A stretch of 10,742 nucleotides of DNA from an uncultured Collinsella sp. GTDB lineage: Bacteria > Actinomycetota > Coriobacteriia > Coriobacteriales > Coriobacteriaceae. Shown in pieces: positions 1 through 6,991 of this stretch (the first letter of the stretch is position 1; each line of letters starts with the position of its first letter). The stretch lies in the NCBI GenBank assembly GCA_900549245.1, contig URNQ01000042.1:1-10742 (forward strand). The letters run 5' to 3'. The notes beneath the pieces were generated by a model. That model did no database searches and was not told the DNA's origin. It saw nothing but the letters and a program-made list of their open reading frames with translations. Position numbers and translations under genes: made by a program.

Positions 1-534
1 TGCGAGCGCACGCTCGATAAGGCAGAGCGTCTGACCGCCGCGGTCGCCACGCATGAGCGAGTGGACCTCATCGATGACCACATAGCGCAGATCGCAAAAC
101 ATGCGCGGGATCGCCATGTGCTTATGGATTAAGAGCGCTTCGAGTGACTCGGGCGTAATCTGCAAGATGCCGCTCGGTTTTTTGATGAGCTTAGCCTTGT
201 GCGACTGCGAGACATCGCCATGCCAGTGCCAGACAGGGATATCGGCCTCTTCGCAGAGGTCGTTGAGGCGGACGAACTGATCATTGATGAGCGCTTTGAG
301 GGGGCCGATGTAGAGGGCGCCCACGCTTGCGGGCGGGTTCTCCCAAAACTCGGTCAGGATGGGAAAGAAGGCTGCCTCGGTTTTGCCGGAAGCTGTGGAT
401 GCCGTCAGGAGCACATTATCTTGCGTGTTAAAGATGGCATCAGCTGCTGCAACCTGGATAGAGCGCAGGCTCTCCCAATCGTGGGAGTAGATAAAGTCTT
501 GGATAAACGGAGCATATCGGTCAAAGGCGTTCAC
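1..534 (-). CDS. Lhr-like DEAD/DEAH-box helicase, N-terminal part (cut by window edge)
   Basis: This is the first 178 codons of a superfamily II nucleic-acid helicase; the rest lies beyond position 1. Visible in order: a Q-like residue in LRSIQVAA (about 24-31), motif I/Walker A in TASTASGKTEAAF (44-56), motif Ia in GPLKALINDQ (77-86), motif Ib in ITPESLEALL (126-135) and motif II as VIDEVH (153-158). DEVH followed by RGDRGGQTLCLIERAL resembles the Lhr/BrxHI kind of helicase, where RG and an LER segment follow the DExH box. It should couple ATP hydrolysis to unwinding or translocation on DNA or RNA in the cytoplasm. The start is GTG at 534, preceded by GAGAGGAGG (547-539) four bases upstream. 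It lies 54 bases after the BrxD-like ATPase gene, in the same direction, so co-transcription is likely. A repeat hairpin sits at the end of that upstream gene. The family call is firm; membership of the Lhr/BrxHI subgroup is inferred from the N-terminal third only. Confidence 0.85.
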   Translation of the reverse strand, partial: MNAFDRYAPFIQDFIYSHDWESLRSIQVAAADAIFNTQDNVLLTASTASGKTEAAFFPILTEFWENPPASVGALYIGPLKALINDQFVRLNDLCEEADIPVWHWHGDVSQSHKAKLIKKPSGILQITPESLEALLIHKHMAIPRMFCDLRYVVIDEVHSLMRGDRGGQTLCLIERALA

Positions 535-588
535 GGGGCCTCCTCTCAAATACGAACCTCTTAACGTGGCTGGCAATGGTTTGCTGCA

Positions 589-1956
589 TTACTGCCTCAG
601 CGTTTGCCCAGATAAAACCTGCCAAAATAAACCTGTCCCTTTTTGGCAGGGATAATGTGCGAATCCGGCGAGGTTGCGGCCGCCGCCTGCAGTGCCGGTG
701 TCGTCTGTTGCGGCTGCCGGCGCCAGCGCGTCGCCGCCAACGCTTTGCAGCAGCTCGGCCACATTTGCATCGGGGTTCTGACACAGGATATCGAGCAGCT
801 CGATAAAGTCGCGGATGACCTCACGCGGTGTCAAGTGCGTGTCGGCTCCCACGCGACCGAACTCGATCTTGAGGAAGTCCACCAAGTCGTTCTCGGTAAG
901 CGTGGGCGTCCAGCCAAAGTAGCCGGCATGGATCTGCATGAGTTTTTCGATGAGCACCAGCAGCTCCTCATAGGTGAGTGGCTGCAGGCGGATGATGGGC
1001 GCGAGCATGTCCTTAAGGTCCTCGCGCGCAAAGCGGCCTTGAGCGAGTCGGCTGCGCAGGGCCTCGTAGGAGAACACGCCGCGGCGCCGGTCTTCGATGG
1101 AGGTTGGCGTGCCGCCCATGATCATGCCCAGGTACTGCGCCTTGCCCTGGAGCGTGTCGTTGTACATGGTCAGGATCTTTTCGTAGTTGTATTGGCGCGT
1201 GATGGCGTTGGGAATCTTATACAGATTCACGAGCTCGTCGATGAGCACCAGCATTCCCTTGTAGCCGCTGCAGACCAAAAAGCGCGCAATGAGCTTAACG
1301 TAGTCGTACCAGTCGTCATCGCTGATGATGGTCGAGGAGCCCAGCTCGGCGCGTGCCTCACTCTTGGTGCGGTACTCGCCGCGAATCCATTTGGTCACGC
1401 GGCTCATAGCTTCTTCGTCGCCCTCGGATACGGCCGCGCGGTAGCGGCGGAGCATGCGGGCGAAGTCAAAGCCGTGGACCATTTCCTCGAGCGGGGCCAG
1501 TTGGGCATTGACGGCAGACTCGTCGGCATCGGCGCATGAGGCGACCCAGCGATCAAGGATAAGGTTGAGCGCACCGCCCTCGGGGCGCGTTTTAGTCGAT
1601 ATGTTGCGGATGAGCTCGCGGTAGGTGGCAAGGCCCTGTCCCTGGCCGCCCTGCAGGCGGCGCTCGGGGGATAGGTCGGCATCGGCGCCAACGAATCCCT
1701 CACCCATGGCGTGCGTGCGGATGGTCTGGAGCAAAAAGCTCTTGCCGGCGCCGTAACGACCGACTAGAAAGCGGAAGCTCGCGCCGCCGTCGGCGATGAG
1801 GCTCAGGTCGGTGAGTAGGGCGCGGATCTCGACCTCGCGCCCTACGGTGATGTAGGGAAGGCCGATGCGCGGGACCACGCCGCCCTTGAGCGAGTTGAGA
1901 ATGACGGCAGCGACGCGCTTGGGCACGCGGGGCGCTGCGGGTGCGGTATCACTCAT
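589..1956 (-). CDS. brxD: BrxD-type P-loop ATPase (DUF2791, BrxC/BrxD family)
   Basis: A 455-residue cytoplasmic AAA-like ATPase. Walker A is GRYGAGKS (66-73), Walker B is MLVLIDE (235-241), a GGTP segment (281-284) follows as in this family, and the C-terminal part carries TPREVIRDFIELLDIL (376-391), a conserved stretch of DUF2791 proteins. The family is known as the ATP-binding BrxD protein of some BREX phage-defence systems, and also occurs beside TerB-domain proteins and Lhr-like helicases. The ATG at 1956 overlaps the end of the upstream TerB gene by 8 bases (ATGAGTGA), which implies translational coupling; a GAGAGG lies 11 bases upstream. The last 22 or so residues (from about 434) look foreign: they are encoded by the hairpin repeat at 618-650 and its flank, so the original stop codon seems to have been lost. 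No other BREX gene (pglX, pglZ, brxC) is in the window, so the symbol reflects family, not a proven BREX locus. Confidence 0.85.
   Translation of the reverse strand: MSDTAPAAPRVPKRVAAVILNSLKGGVVPRIGLPYITVGREVEIRALLTDLSLIADGGASFRFLVGRYGAGKSFLLQTIRTHAMGEGFVGADADLSPERRLQGGQGQGLATYRELIRNISTKTRPEGGALNLILDRWVASCADADESAVNAQLAPLEEMVHGFDFARMLRRYRAAVSEGDEEAMSRVTKWIRGEYRTKSEARAELGSSTIISDDDWYDYVKLIARFLVCSGYKGMLVLIDELVNLYKIPNAITRQYNYEKILTMYNDTLQGKAQYLGMIMGGTPTSIEDRRRGVFSYEALRSRLAQGRFAREDLKDMLAPIIRLQPLTYEELLVLIEKLMQIHAGYFGWTPTLTENDLVDFLKIEFGRVGADTHLTPREVIRDFIELLDILCQNPDANVAELLQSVGGDALAPAAATDDTGTAGGGRNLAGFAHYPCQKGTGLFWQVLSGQTLRQ
618..650 (-). repeat. 10-bp-stem hairpin, probably a dispersed intergenic repeat
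   Basis: CCTGCCAAAA (618-627) and TTTTGGCAGG (641-650) are perfect inverted copies around a 13-base loop that itself contains CCTGTCCC. Read on the minus strand, the stem is followed by TTTT (617-614), so the transcript would look partly like an intrinsic terminator. The element lies inside the end of the BrxD-like gene and 84 bases before the helicase start. Its AT-rich, symmetric make-up differs from the GC-rich flanks. It resembles short repeats I associate with Collinsella genomes, but copy number cannot be tested here and no second copy was seen in the window. Confidence 0.6.
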
Positions 1957-3685
1957 GGTCTAGGTATCCTCTCACGTCTGCTTCGTAATCCTCGATAATG
2001 TGCGGTCCTGCCGCTCCAAACTCGATAACGGTGTCACCCACCAGGTCAAAGAGCGCCTCGTTGATGCTGTCGACGAGCATGTCCTCGCTCTGGCCCGACC
2101 TCTCCACTGCCGATGTCGCCTGTGCCGCGTTCTGCTCGAGTAGTGCGTGCAGATAGGCGGCTGCGAGTTCGGTCGCGGCATCAGTGGGCGCGGGCGCAGA
2201 CACAAGGAGCGGTGCCACGACGCCAAACTCTTCGGTGGAGACAGTCGGCTCGTCGGGTTCGTCATGCCGTATGGTCATCTCGCCAGGTTCGGCAGTCATG
2301 CCGGGCGCAGACTCGGTGTTCGGTTGCTCGATAAACGTCGCCTCGGCTTCCGCAGGCACATCGTCCTCGCGCTCCTCATCGATCAAAAGCGCTTCGCGCG
2401 TTTGCGCGGCGGCGCTCCGAATGTGTCCCAGCTGGCTCAGATCGATATCGATCTTTATGGGCTGGTGTGCGGCATCCCACGAAAGCCATGCCACGATCTC
2501 GTCATCGATGATCTTGGCCAGATATTTGGGGACCTTCTCCTCCTTCAGGGGGTGGGTGGGGTCTAGGGCCAGGCGTAGGCGTTGGTCGCAGGCGCGCATC
2601 ATCTCACCGAGCTTACTGCTTTTTTGTCTGCTGCCGTGGATACGCATGCATTCCCAAAAGCCATTTTGGCAGCGGTAGATGTGAATGGGGTCCAGGCGAT
2701 ATTCGCAGTCCTCGTGGCGCTCGGGCGCAAAGAACACGGCCGAGGCAAACATGGTGTAGGGCATGGCCGTCTCCTCCCCAAACAAGCTCGCTACGATGCC
2801 GGTCTTTCGGTGCGTGTCATAGTAGCGCGCCATACGGACATACACGGCGCATGCCGCGTGTCGTAGGTCGCGATGGTGGGAACGGTCGAGCCGTGAGTTA
2901 TTCAGGTTGTACGTGGAGAGGGCGTTTATAGCGGTCATGAGTCGCTCCTCGCCTGCCTCGTCGGGCGGAAGGGGGAGCGTGGGCTCGGAGGTTTTGCGAC
3001 GCTTGGGGACTTGGGCCGACGGCGTCGGTGTAGGTGCAAGGTCTCGAGCCGCGCGGCGCAGCTCGATGAGGGCGTTGTCGAACATGACGGTTTCAGAGTC
3101 GCGAAGCAGCTTGGGGTCGAGTCCGTGGAACACGGCGTAGTCCTGCAGCCACACGCGTGCAAACCGGTCGATGCCGGGCTCGAAGGCGCGGTAGGCATCC
3201 CAAAAGGCCTTGATTTTGTTAAAACCATCGAGTGGGTCATCTACGCCAATGCCACAGATCAGCTCATAGAGATACAGGAAGGCAAAGGACGTAGACGTTT
3301 CCTCGACGGTTCCGCGGCGCACTTGGGCACGCCAGGTAAAATAGCCGCGCAGTTGCCGATCGCTCATGGCGTTGTAGGTGGGAAAGTACGACTTGAATGT
3401 GCCGTTGTAGGGGCAGTCGTCTTCAAAGTCGGCCATCAGCAGGCCTTGGCGGTAAAAGAGCTCCGCCTCCGACAGCCAGCGACCCGCGCCGCCTTTGGGG
3501 TCATCCTGCCAGCGCGATATCTCGCGCATCTTGCGGTACTGGTCGGGAAGGAAATTCTGCATCTGACGACCGGTTTTGAGAATCGGCTCGTCAGCATAGA
3601 CTTCGTTTGAGAAGCGAGCAGACTGATGGGTCCGAGCTTCGGCCATAATGCGCTCGATGAGCATCTTGATGTCCTGGTCGGCCAC
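1949..3685 (-). CDS. TerB_N/TerB_C domain protein
   Basis: A 578-residue soluble protein with no signal peptide or membrane segment. The N-terminal 210 residues look like TerB_N: RQLRGYFTWRAQVRRG (110-125) followed by SFAFLYLYELICGIG (133-147) is the typical core. Residues 215-245 are a Pro- and Lys/Arg-rich linker. The region around 410-437, KIDIDLSQLGHIRSAAAQTR and the LLID after it, matches the start of TerB_C. A long acidic stretch (436-520, rich in E, D, T and P) and a short last segment end it. TerB_N and TerB_C are named from tellurite-resistance proteins, and are found in contexts linked to DNA processing and stress or phage response; the exact role is unknown. The start is GTG at 3685 with GAGGAG (3696-3691) five bases upstream. 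It is the first gene of the cassette with the ATPase and the helicase, and probably acts with them. The domain call is firm; a function in defence is inference. Confidence 0.82.
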   Translation of the reverse strand: MADQDIKMLIERIMAEARTHQSARFSNEVYADEPILKTGRQMQNFLPDQYRKMREISRWQDDPKGGAGRWLSEAELFYRQGLLMADFEDDCPYNGTFKSYFPTYNAMSDRQLRGYFTWRAQVRRGTVEETSTSFAFLYLYELICGIGVDDPLDGFNKIKAFWDAYRAFEPGIDRFARVWLQDYAVFHGLDPKLLRDSETVMFDNALIELRRAARDLAPTPTPSAQVPKRRKTSEPTLPLPPDEAGEERLMTAINALSTYNLNNSRLDRSHHRDLRHAACAVYVRMARYYDTHRKTGIVASLFGEETAMPYTMFASAVFFAPERHEDCEYRLDPIHIYRCQNGFWECMRIHGSRQKSSKLGEMMRACDQRLRLALDPTHPLKEEKVPKYLAKIIDDEIVAWLSWDAAHQPIKIDIDLSQLGHIRSAAAQTREALLIDEEREDDVPAEAEATFIEQPNTESAPGMTAEPGEMTIRHDEPDEPTVSTEEFGVVAPLLVSAPAPTDAATELAAAYLHALLEQNAAQATSAVERSGQSEDMLVDSINEALFDLVGDTVIEFGAAGPHIIEDYEADVRGYLDHE

Positions 3686-3722
3686 CGTCTCTCCTCTCCC
3701 AACGCAGCTTCGGTGACCTCAT

Positions 3723-3751
3723 ATCATAGCACAGCATCAAACAGGTGTTCG
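3723..3751 (-). promoter_or_regulatory. Candidate promoter of the TerB-ATPase-helicase cassette
   Basis: On the minus strand a good -10 box TATGAT (3728-3723) lies 17 bases after a weak -35 match CGAACA (3751-3746). Transcription would begin near 3716, about 30 bases before the GTG start of the TerB gene. The 88-base gap after the DUF554 gene shows no clear hairpin-plus-T terminator, so read-through from upstream is also possible. Only the -10 is convincing. Confidence 0.35.
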
Positions 3752-3773
3752 AGATACCGCTACGTAGATAGAT

Positions 3774-4490
3774 TTAGAACAGGAGGGCGTAGATGACGGC
3801 TATGACAACGGAGGGGAGCATATTGGCCGTGCGGAAGGTCTGAGGACGGATGAGGTTGACGCCGACGCAGAAGATGAGTATAGAGCCCACGAGCGATAGA
3901 CTGTCGAGGGCGGCGGCGGTCATGATGGGGGAGAGCGCGCCGGCAAACAGCGTAATCGTTCCCTGGAATGCGGCAACGGGCAGGGCGGAGAAGATGCAGC
4001 CGCGGCCGAGCGAAGCCGTCATGGTGCAGACGATGATGCAGTCTAGCGCACCCTTGAGGGCGAGTGTGGACCAGTCGCCGAGCAGACCGTCTTGGATTGA
4101 TCCCACGATAGCCATGGCACCGATGCAGACGGTCAGCGATGTCGAGACAAAGGCATTGGTGAACTCGTTGTCTCCCTCGCTGCCGGTTTTGCGCTTGAGC
4201 CATTCGCCCAGGTTTTCGATGCCGGCTTCCAGGTTAATGGCCTCGCCGATGAGCGAGCCGAGGGCAAACGAGACGATGAGCATGGTGGTGCCGGTGGTCT
4301 CCAGCGCTTTCCCGTCAATGACGAGCATCTTTTGCATGGTGCCGCCCAGTCCGATAAACAAAACGCACAGCCCCGACGCCTTCATGAGCGTGTCTTGGAT
4401 GCGGGGTGTGATAAAGCGTCCGCCTATAAGGCCCAGCAGTCCGCCCGCAATCAAAAGTGCGACGTTGATGACCGTTCCCAAACCCGGCAT
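3774..4490 (-). CDS. DUF554 family integral membrane protein (YqgA/YdfK type)
   Basis: A 238-residue, very hydrophobic membrane protein of the DUF554 family, whose biochemical function is unknown. It opens with MPGLGTVINVALLIAGGLLG, the usual family start, and carries SFALGSLIGEAINLEAGIE (74-92) and the strongly conserved CIGAMAIVGSIQDGLLGD (122-139), followed by LALKGALDCI. About six to seven membrane segments can be seen, for example at 7-23, 37-57, 68-84, 119-133, 149-170, 172-192 and 198-214. The open frame extends 23 codons further upstream, but the ATG at 4490 is chosen because GGGAGGG (4500-4494) sits just before it and because family members begin here. It lies between the surface locus and the TerB cassette in the same direction, 88 bases before the TerB gene. 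Nothing links it functionally to either. Confidence 0.9.
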   Translation of the reverse strand: MPGLGTVINVALLIAGGLLGLIGGRFITPRIQDTLMKASGLCVLFIGLGGTMQKMLVIDGKALETTGTTMLIVSFALGSLIGEAINLEAGIENLGEWLKRKTGSEGDNEFTNAFVSTSLTVCIGAMAIVGSIQDGLLGDWSTLALKGALDCIIVCTMTASLGRGCIFSALPVAAFQGTITLFAGALSPIMTAAALDSLSLVGSILIFCVGVNLIRPQTFRTANMLPSVVIAVIYALLF

Positions 4491-4608
4491 GAACCCTCCC
4501 ATATTGATGCCAACCTGGCAATCGTAGCAGAACGGGCTGCAGGGTGCGTCATGCCTCATCCTATACGTTATATAAGTGGTATTAATGACGGCATTTGGTG
4601 CCCAAGCA
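4491..4608 (-). other. Intergenic region before the DUF554 gene, possible weak promoter
   Basis: This 118-base gap between the 470-residue surface protein and the DUF554 gene has one AT-rich patch at 4563-4590. Read on the minus strand it contains TATAAC (4572-4567), which could be a -10 box, but no good -35 lies at the right distance. A GGCA/TGCC inverted repeat of 4 base pairs (4591-4603) is too weak to be a terminator. Separate transcription of the DUF554 gene is plausible but not shown. Confidence 0.3.
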
Positions 4609-6021
4609 TCAGCCTCCCATCACGACATAGGGGCTGTAATCGAAGCACAGCGTCATGAGTCGCTGCGGGGACTCAATGGCCGCGGCGATGATATTGGCAT
4701 CTCGGGCTCGGTCAAATCCCACGAGCTCCATTTGATACGAGACGTCTTCCATTTTATGGAGTATCCGGTTATTCAGAAGGCTTTCACCGTCGAATTCCTC
4801 GGTTTTGCCTCCGTCCGAGGTTACGGCATACAGGTGCAGTTTTGCGGTGGTCGCAGGGTCGGCGACCGTGAGGTTGTCGATTTGGTTGGCCGTACCCTTT
4901 GCCCCAAGCAAGGTGAGCAAGGTGGGGGCTACGACCTCGCCCGATGGCAGAAAAACAACTTCGACGGTTTTAGGGAATGCGATAATGGCTGCTTTGCGGA
5001 CGGGCTTATCGACGGCGGTGACCTCAATGCTCGCGGCGTCGACGGTTTCCGTGCGGTCGAGCGCGACCATCATGCAACAATTGCCCTCGTCGATGTCTGC
5101 CGGCATGGGATACCCCAAGTTTTCGCCAGCTTGCGTGCCGCCCACTGCGGCGGCTGTTTCGCTTGGCTCGCTGAAAGTGGCTGAAGGACCGCTCGATGGC
5201 GGTGTTATGTCGCCTGGTGTGCCATTGTCCCCAGGCACTATTTCACCGCTGCTCTCGCTGGAGTCGCTTGCGATGTCACCTGTCGAGGGGGCGAGTCCGA
5301 CCGCTCCTACTCCGCTCCATTCCATCTCGAGGAGCGCCGGATCGACAAGGATGTGATGCACATCTTGCGTTTGGGTACTGATATCGACAGGACCGGGATC
5401 TGCCCCTCGCGTTAGGCTGAGCGATCCGGTCCGCTGTTTGCCCCGAATCTCTTGGCTTTCTGTGCCGCTCGCGTAGAACATCAGAGGGTTTTCGCCATTT
5501 GCTGTAGCGTCGGTGCCCGCCTTGGTCATTTTCAACGATGCAGTGAATGAGATAGCGGGCTGCGTGCCATCGGCGCTCGAGGGGACGCAGCCCAGGCATA
5601 CACCTCCTCCGTCTTCGAAAAACGTGCTGTCGAAGGCGACTGTTGCCCCGTCCGCCGAGTCATCGGACAGGGTGATGTCGAGGCACAGCTCCACGTCGCA
5701 GGAATCGCCATCGGCATCAGTTGCAGCTGCACGCCATGTGCAGATAACGCATCCCGTTAGGGGGCCGTCCACTGTGCTCGAGTGCTCGGTATCCACGACT
5801 ATCGAGCTGTTCGTGCGGCGACGGAGGCACCCCGAGGTCGAAATGCTTGCCTGCGCAAGGGAGAAGCGTTGGCACGCGATGGCGCTCATCTGGTTTGTGG
5901 CCAGATAGTTGGCGGCAGGTAAAGGGACGTCCACGGCGGGTGTCGCTAGAGCGGCGATGGGCATGCCGGTGGCAAGCGCACTGCAGAGCGCGGCAACGGG
6001 CAAAAGGTTCTTTGATGCCAT
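4609..6021 (-). CDS. Secreted Cys-containing surface protein, last gene of the WxL-like locus
   Basis: A 470-residue protein I do not recognise as a named family. It starts with a Sec signal peptide (about 1-27, ending in an ALA site), so it is exported. The N-terminal half holds eight cysteines after the signal (50, 65, 91, 94, 108, 113, 142, 145), including CVIC and CLGC pairs, which could form disulfides outside the cell. Residues 245-300 are a Ser/Gly/Pro/Glu-rich linker. The C-terminal part contains a stretch with NQIDNL (379-384) that loosely resembles the TTIDNL stretch of the WxL-like protein two genes upstream, and it ends with RLMTLCFDYSP, similar in position and pattern to the ITWTVEP end of that protein. 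There is no LPxTG motif or C-terminal membrane anchor, so it may bind the wall non-covalently. The ATG at 6021 has AAGGAG five bases upstream (6031-6026). It follows the LAQTG gene by 41 bases and is probably in the same operon. A role in adhesion or surface assembly is inference. Confidence 0.75.
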   Translation of the reverse strand: MASKNLLPVAALCSALATGMPIAALATPAVDVPLPAANYLATNQMSAIACQRFSLAQASISTSGCLRRRTNSSIVVDTEHSSTVDGPLTGCVICTWRAAATDADGDSCDVELCLDITLSDDSADGATVAFDSTFFEDGGGVCLGCVPSSADGTQPAISFTASLKMTKAGTDATANGENPLMFYASGTESQEIRGKQRTGSLSLTRGADPGPVDISTQTQDVHHILVDPALLEMEWSGVGAVGLAPSTGDIASDSSESSGEIVPGDNGTPGDITPPSSGPSATFSEPSETAAAVGGTQAGENLGYPMPADIDEGNCCMMVALDRTETVDAASIEVTAVDKPVRKAAIIAFPKTVEVVFLPSGEVVAPTLLTLLGAKGTANQIDNLTVADPATTAKLHLYAVTSDGGKTEEFDGESLLNNRILHKMEDVSYQMELVGFDRARDANIIAAAIESPQRLMTLCFDYSPYVVMGG

Positions 6022-6062
6022 GGGTTCTCCTTACCTGTTCTGGACGGTCTCGATTTGTGTGG

Positions 6063-6320
6063 CTACTGGCTGCGTTTGATGTGCAGGCCAAGGCCGATGG
6101 CGCTTGCGCCTGCCGCGGCGATTCCTGCTGCCAGGAGCTGTCGCGTGTCGCCCGTTTGCGCTAGGGGCTCATGTTGGCCATTGCGTTCGAGCTCCGACAG
6201 ATCGACAGTCACCTGCGTGGCAGCTTGCGCCTGCTCTTGTTGGGCAAAGGCGGCAATCGGGGCAAACGTTACAACGCCGATGATGACGGCAAGGACCATC
6301 GCCTTAGGCCGTGTGCGCAC
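6063..6320 (-). CDS. Small sortase-anchored (LAQTG) cell-wall protein
   Basis: An 85-residue exported protein with all parts of a sortase substrate in miniature. A signal peptide spans about 1-26 (basic RTRPK, then a hydrophobic run ending AAFA), followed by a short 25-residue mature part, the sorting motif LAQTG (53-57), a membrane segment (61-79) and the basic tail HIKRSQ. Sortase would cleave after the Thr and link it to peptidoglycan. Tiny LPxTG proteins of about this size are a regular part of WxL loci in Firmicutes, where they accompany WxL and DUF916-type proteins. The start is taken as GTG at 6320, overlapping the WxL-like gene by 17 bases, because it supplies the basic n-region; ATG at 6299, just after the stop of that gene, is the alternative. 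Neither has a strong ribosome-binding site, consistent with coupling to the upstream gene. Confidence 0.8.
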   Translation of the reverse strand: MRTRPKAMVLAVIIGVVTFAPIAAFAQQEQAQAATQVTVDLSELERNGQHEPLAQTGDTRQLLAAGIAAAGASAIGLGLHIKRSQ

Positions 6321-6903
6321 CGGGCTCGACCGTCCACGTAATGCTTGCGACCTGGTCGCCGTCGCCGGTCACGTGGAAGATGTCTCGCGTGACGCGGGCG
6401 ACATTGCCGCTCGTCTTGAGCTTAATCTTGTCCGTACCATCGGCGATGCCCTGATAACCCATGTCGAAGGATGCATTTTTGGAAAGGTCGAGGCCCGCTT
6501 CCTGCGTCGCGGCATGAGCGTCTTGGAGTGCCTTGTCCGGGCCAACCTTAAAATCGATGGAGTTCTGGGCAGTTCCCGTCTTGGCGTCGGCGACGATGCT
6601 CCAGGAGTTCTTGGCGCCGATCTTCATGTTGGTAACGTGGATGCCATAGGCCGAAAGATTGTCGATGGTGGTTGTATTCTCGGAAGGGCCCTGAAGCGTG
6701 CCATCAGCCTTGGCGACAAATGGGATGACGGTCGGAGTCGCGAACTTGATGTTGTCGATTTGGGTCCTGATAGTCACGTCGGTGGTTCCAACGCGTCCTT
6801 CCGCCAGGGCGGGGGTCGGCGCGGCACCCATTGCAAGTGCGAGTGCCAGTCCTGCGCCCACGACAAGTGCCCTGGCTCCGTTCAGGTTCCTGGTGATGTC
6901 CAT
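6304..6903 (-). CDS. Secreted WxL-like domain protein
   Basis: A 199-residue exported protein. A signal peptide covers about 1-34, ending PALA before EGRVG. The mature part is one beta-rich domain with both hallmarks of WxL domains in conservative form: NSWSIVAD (99-106) stands for the distal W-x-L motif, and ASITWTVEP (186-194) near the C-terminus for the proximal TW-x-L-x-x-x-P motif. WxL domains bind peptidoglycan non-covalently and are used by Gram-positive bacteria to hold surface complexes. The open frame extends 85 codons further, but the ATG at 6903 is preferred because AAAGGA lies six bases upstream and the signal peptide begins there. It lies 88 bases after the Ig-like protein gene, behind a short hairpin, and overlaps the LAQTG gene. 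The WxL assignment rests on two motifs and the context, not on a profile search. Confidence 0.68.
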   Translation of the reverse strand: MDITRNLNGARALVVGAGLALALAMGAAPTPALAEGRVGTTDVTIRTQIDNIKFATPTVIPFVAKADGTLQGPSENTTTIDNLSAYGIHVTNMKIGAKNSWSIVADAKTGTAQNSIDFKVGPDKALQDAHAATQEAGLDLSKNASFDMGYQGIADGTDKIKLKTSGNVARVTRDIFHVTGDGDQVASITWTVEPGAHTA

Positions 6904-6922
6904 AATCGTTCCTTTCTGTTCG

Positions 6923-6941
6923 TCACGGACCATTTCCGTGA
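6923..6941 (-). repeat. Perfect 7-bp hairpin before the WxL-like gene
   Basis: TCACGGA (6923-6929) and TCCGTGA (6935-6941) form a perfect 7-base-pair stem with a 5-base loop, in the 88-base space between two genes of the surface operon. It ends about 10 bases before the ribosome-binding site. There is no T-run after it, so it is not a standard terminator; it may stabilise or process the mRNA so that the WxL-like protein is made at a different level. Confidence 0.55.
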
Positions 6942-6991
6942 TGGTTAGACGAAAGCGGCGTGGGTGCGCGTTTTCGCAACAGGTGGCAGAT

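Noticed and set aside
199..564. 121-codon plus-strand open frame at the left end
   Set aside because: Antisense of the helicase, whose motifs I, Ia, Ib and II are all intact on the minus strand.
614..650. Hairpin as an intrinsic terminator ending the BrxD-like transcript
   Set aside because: The stem is followed by only four T residues, it lies inside the open frame, and the helicase follows closely in the same direction; partial attenuation remains possible but a full terminator is not supported.
643..1539. 298-codon plus-strand open frame opposite the BrxD-like gene
   Set aside because: Shadow of a gene with Walker A and B motifs; no ribosome-binding site or domain of its own.
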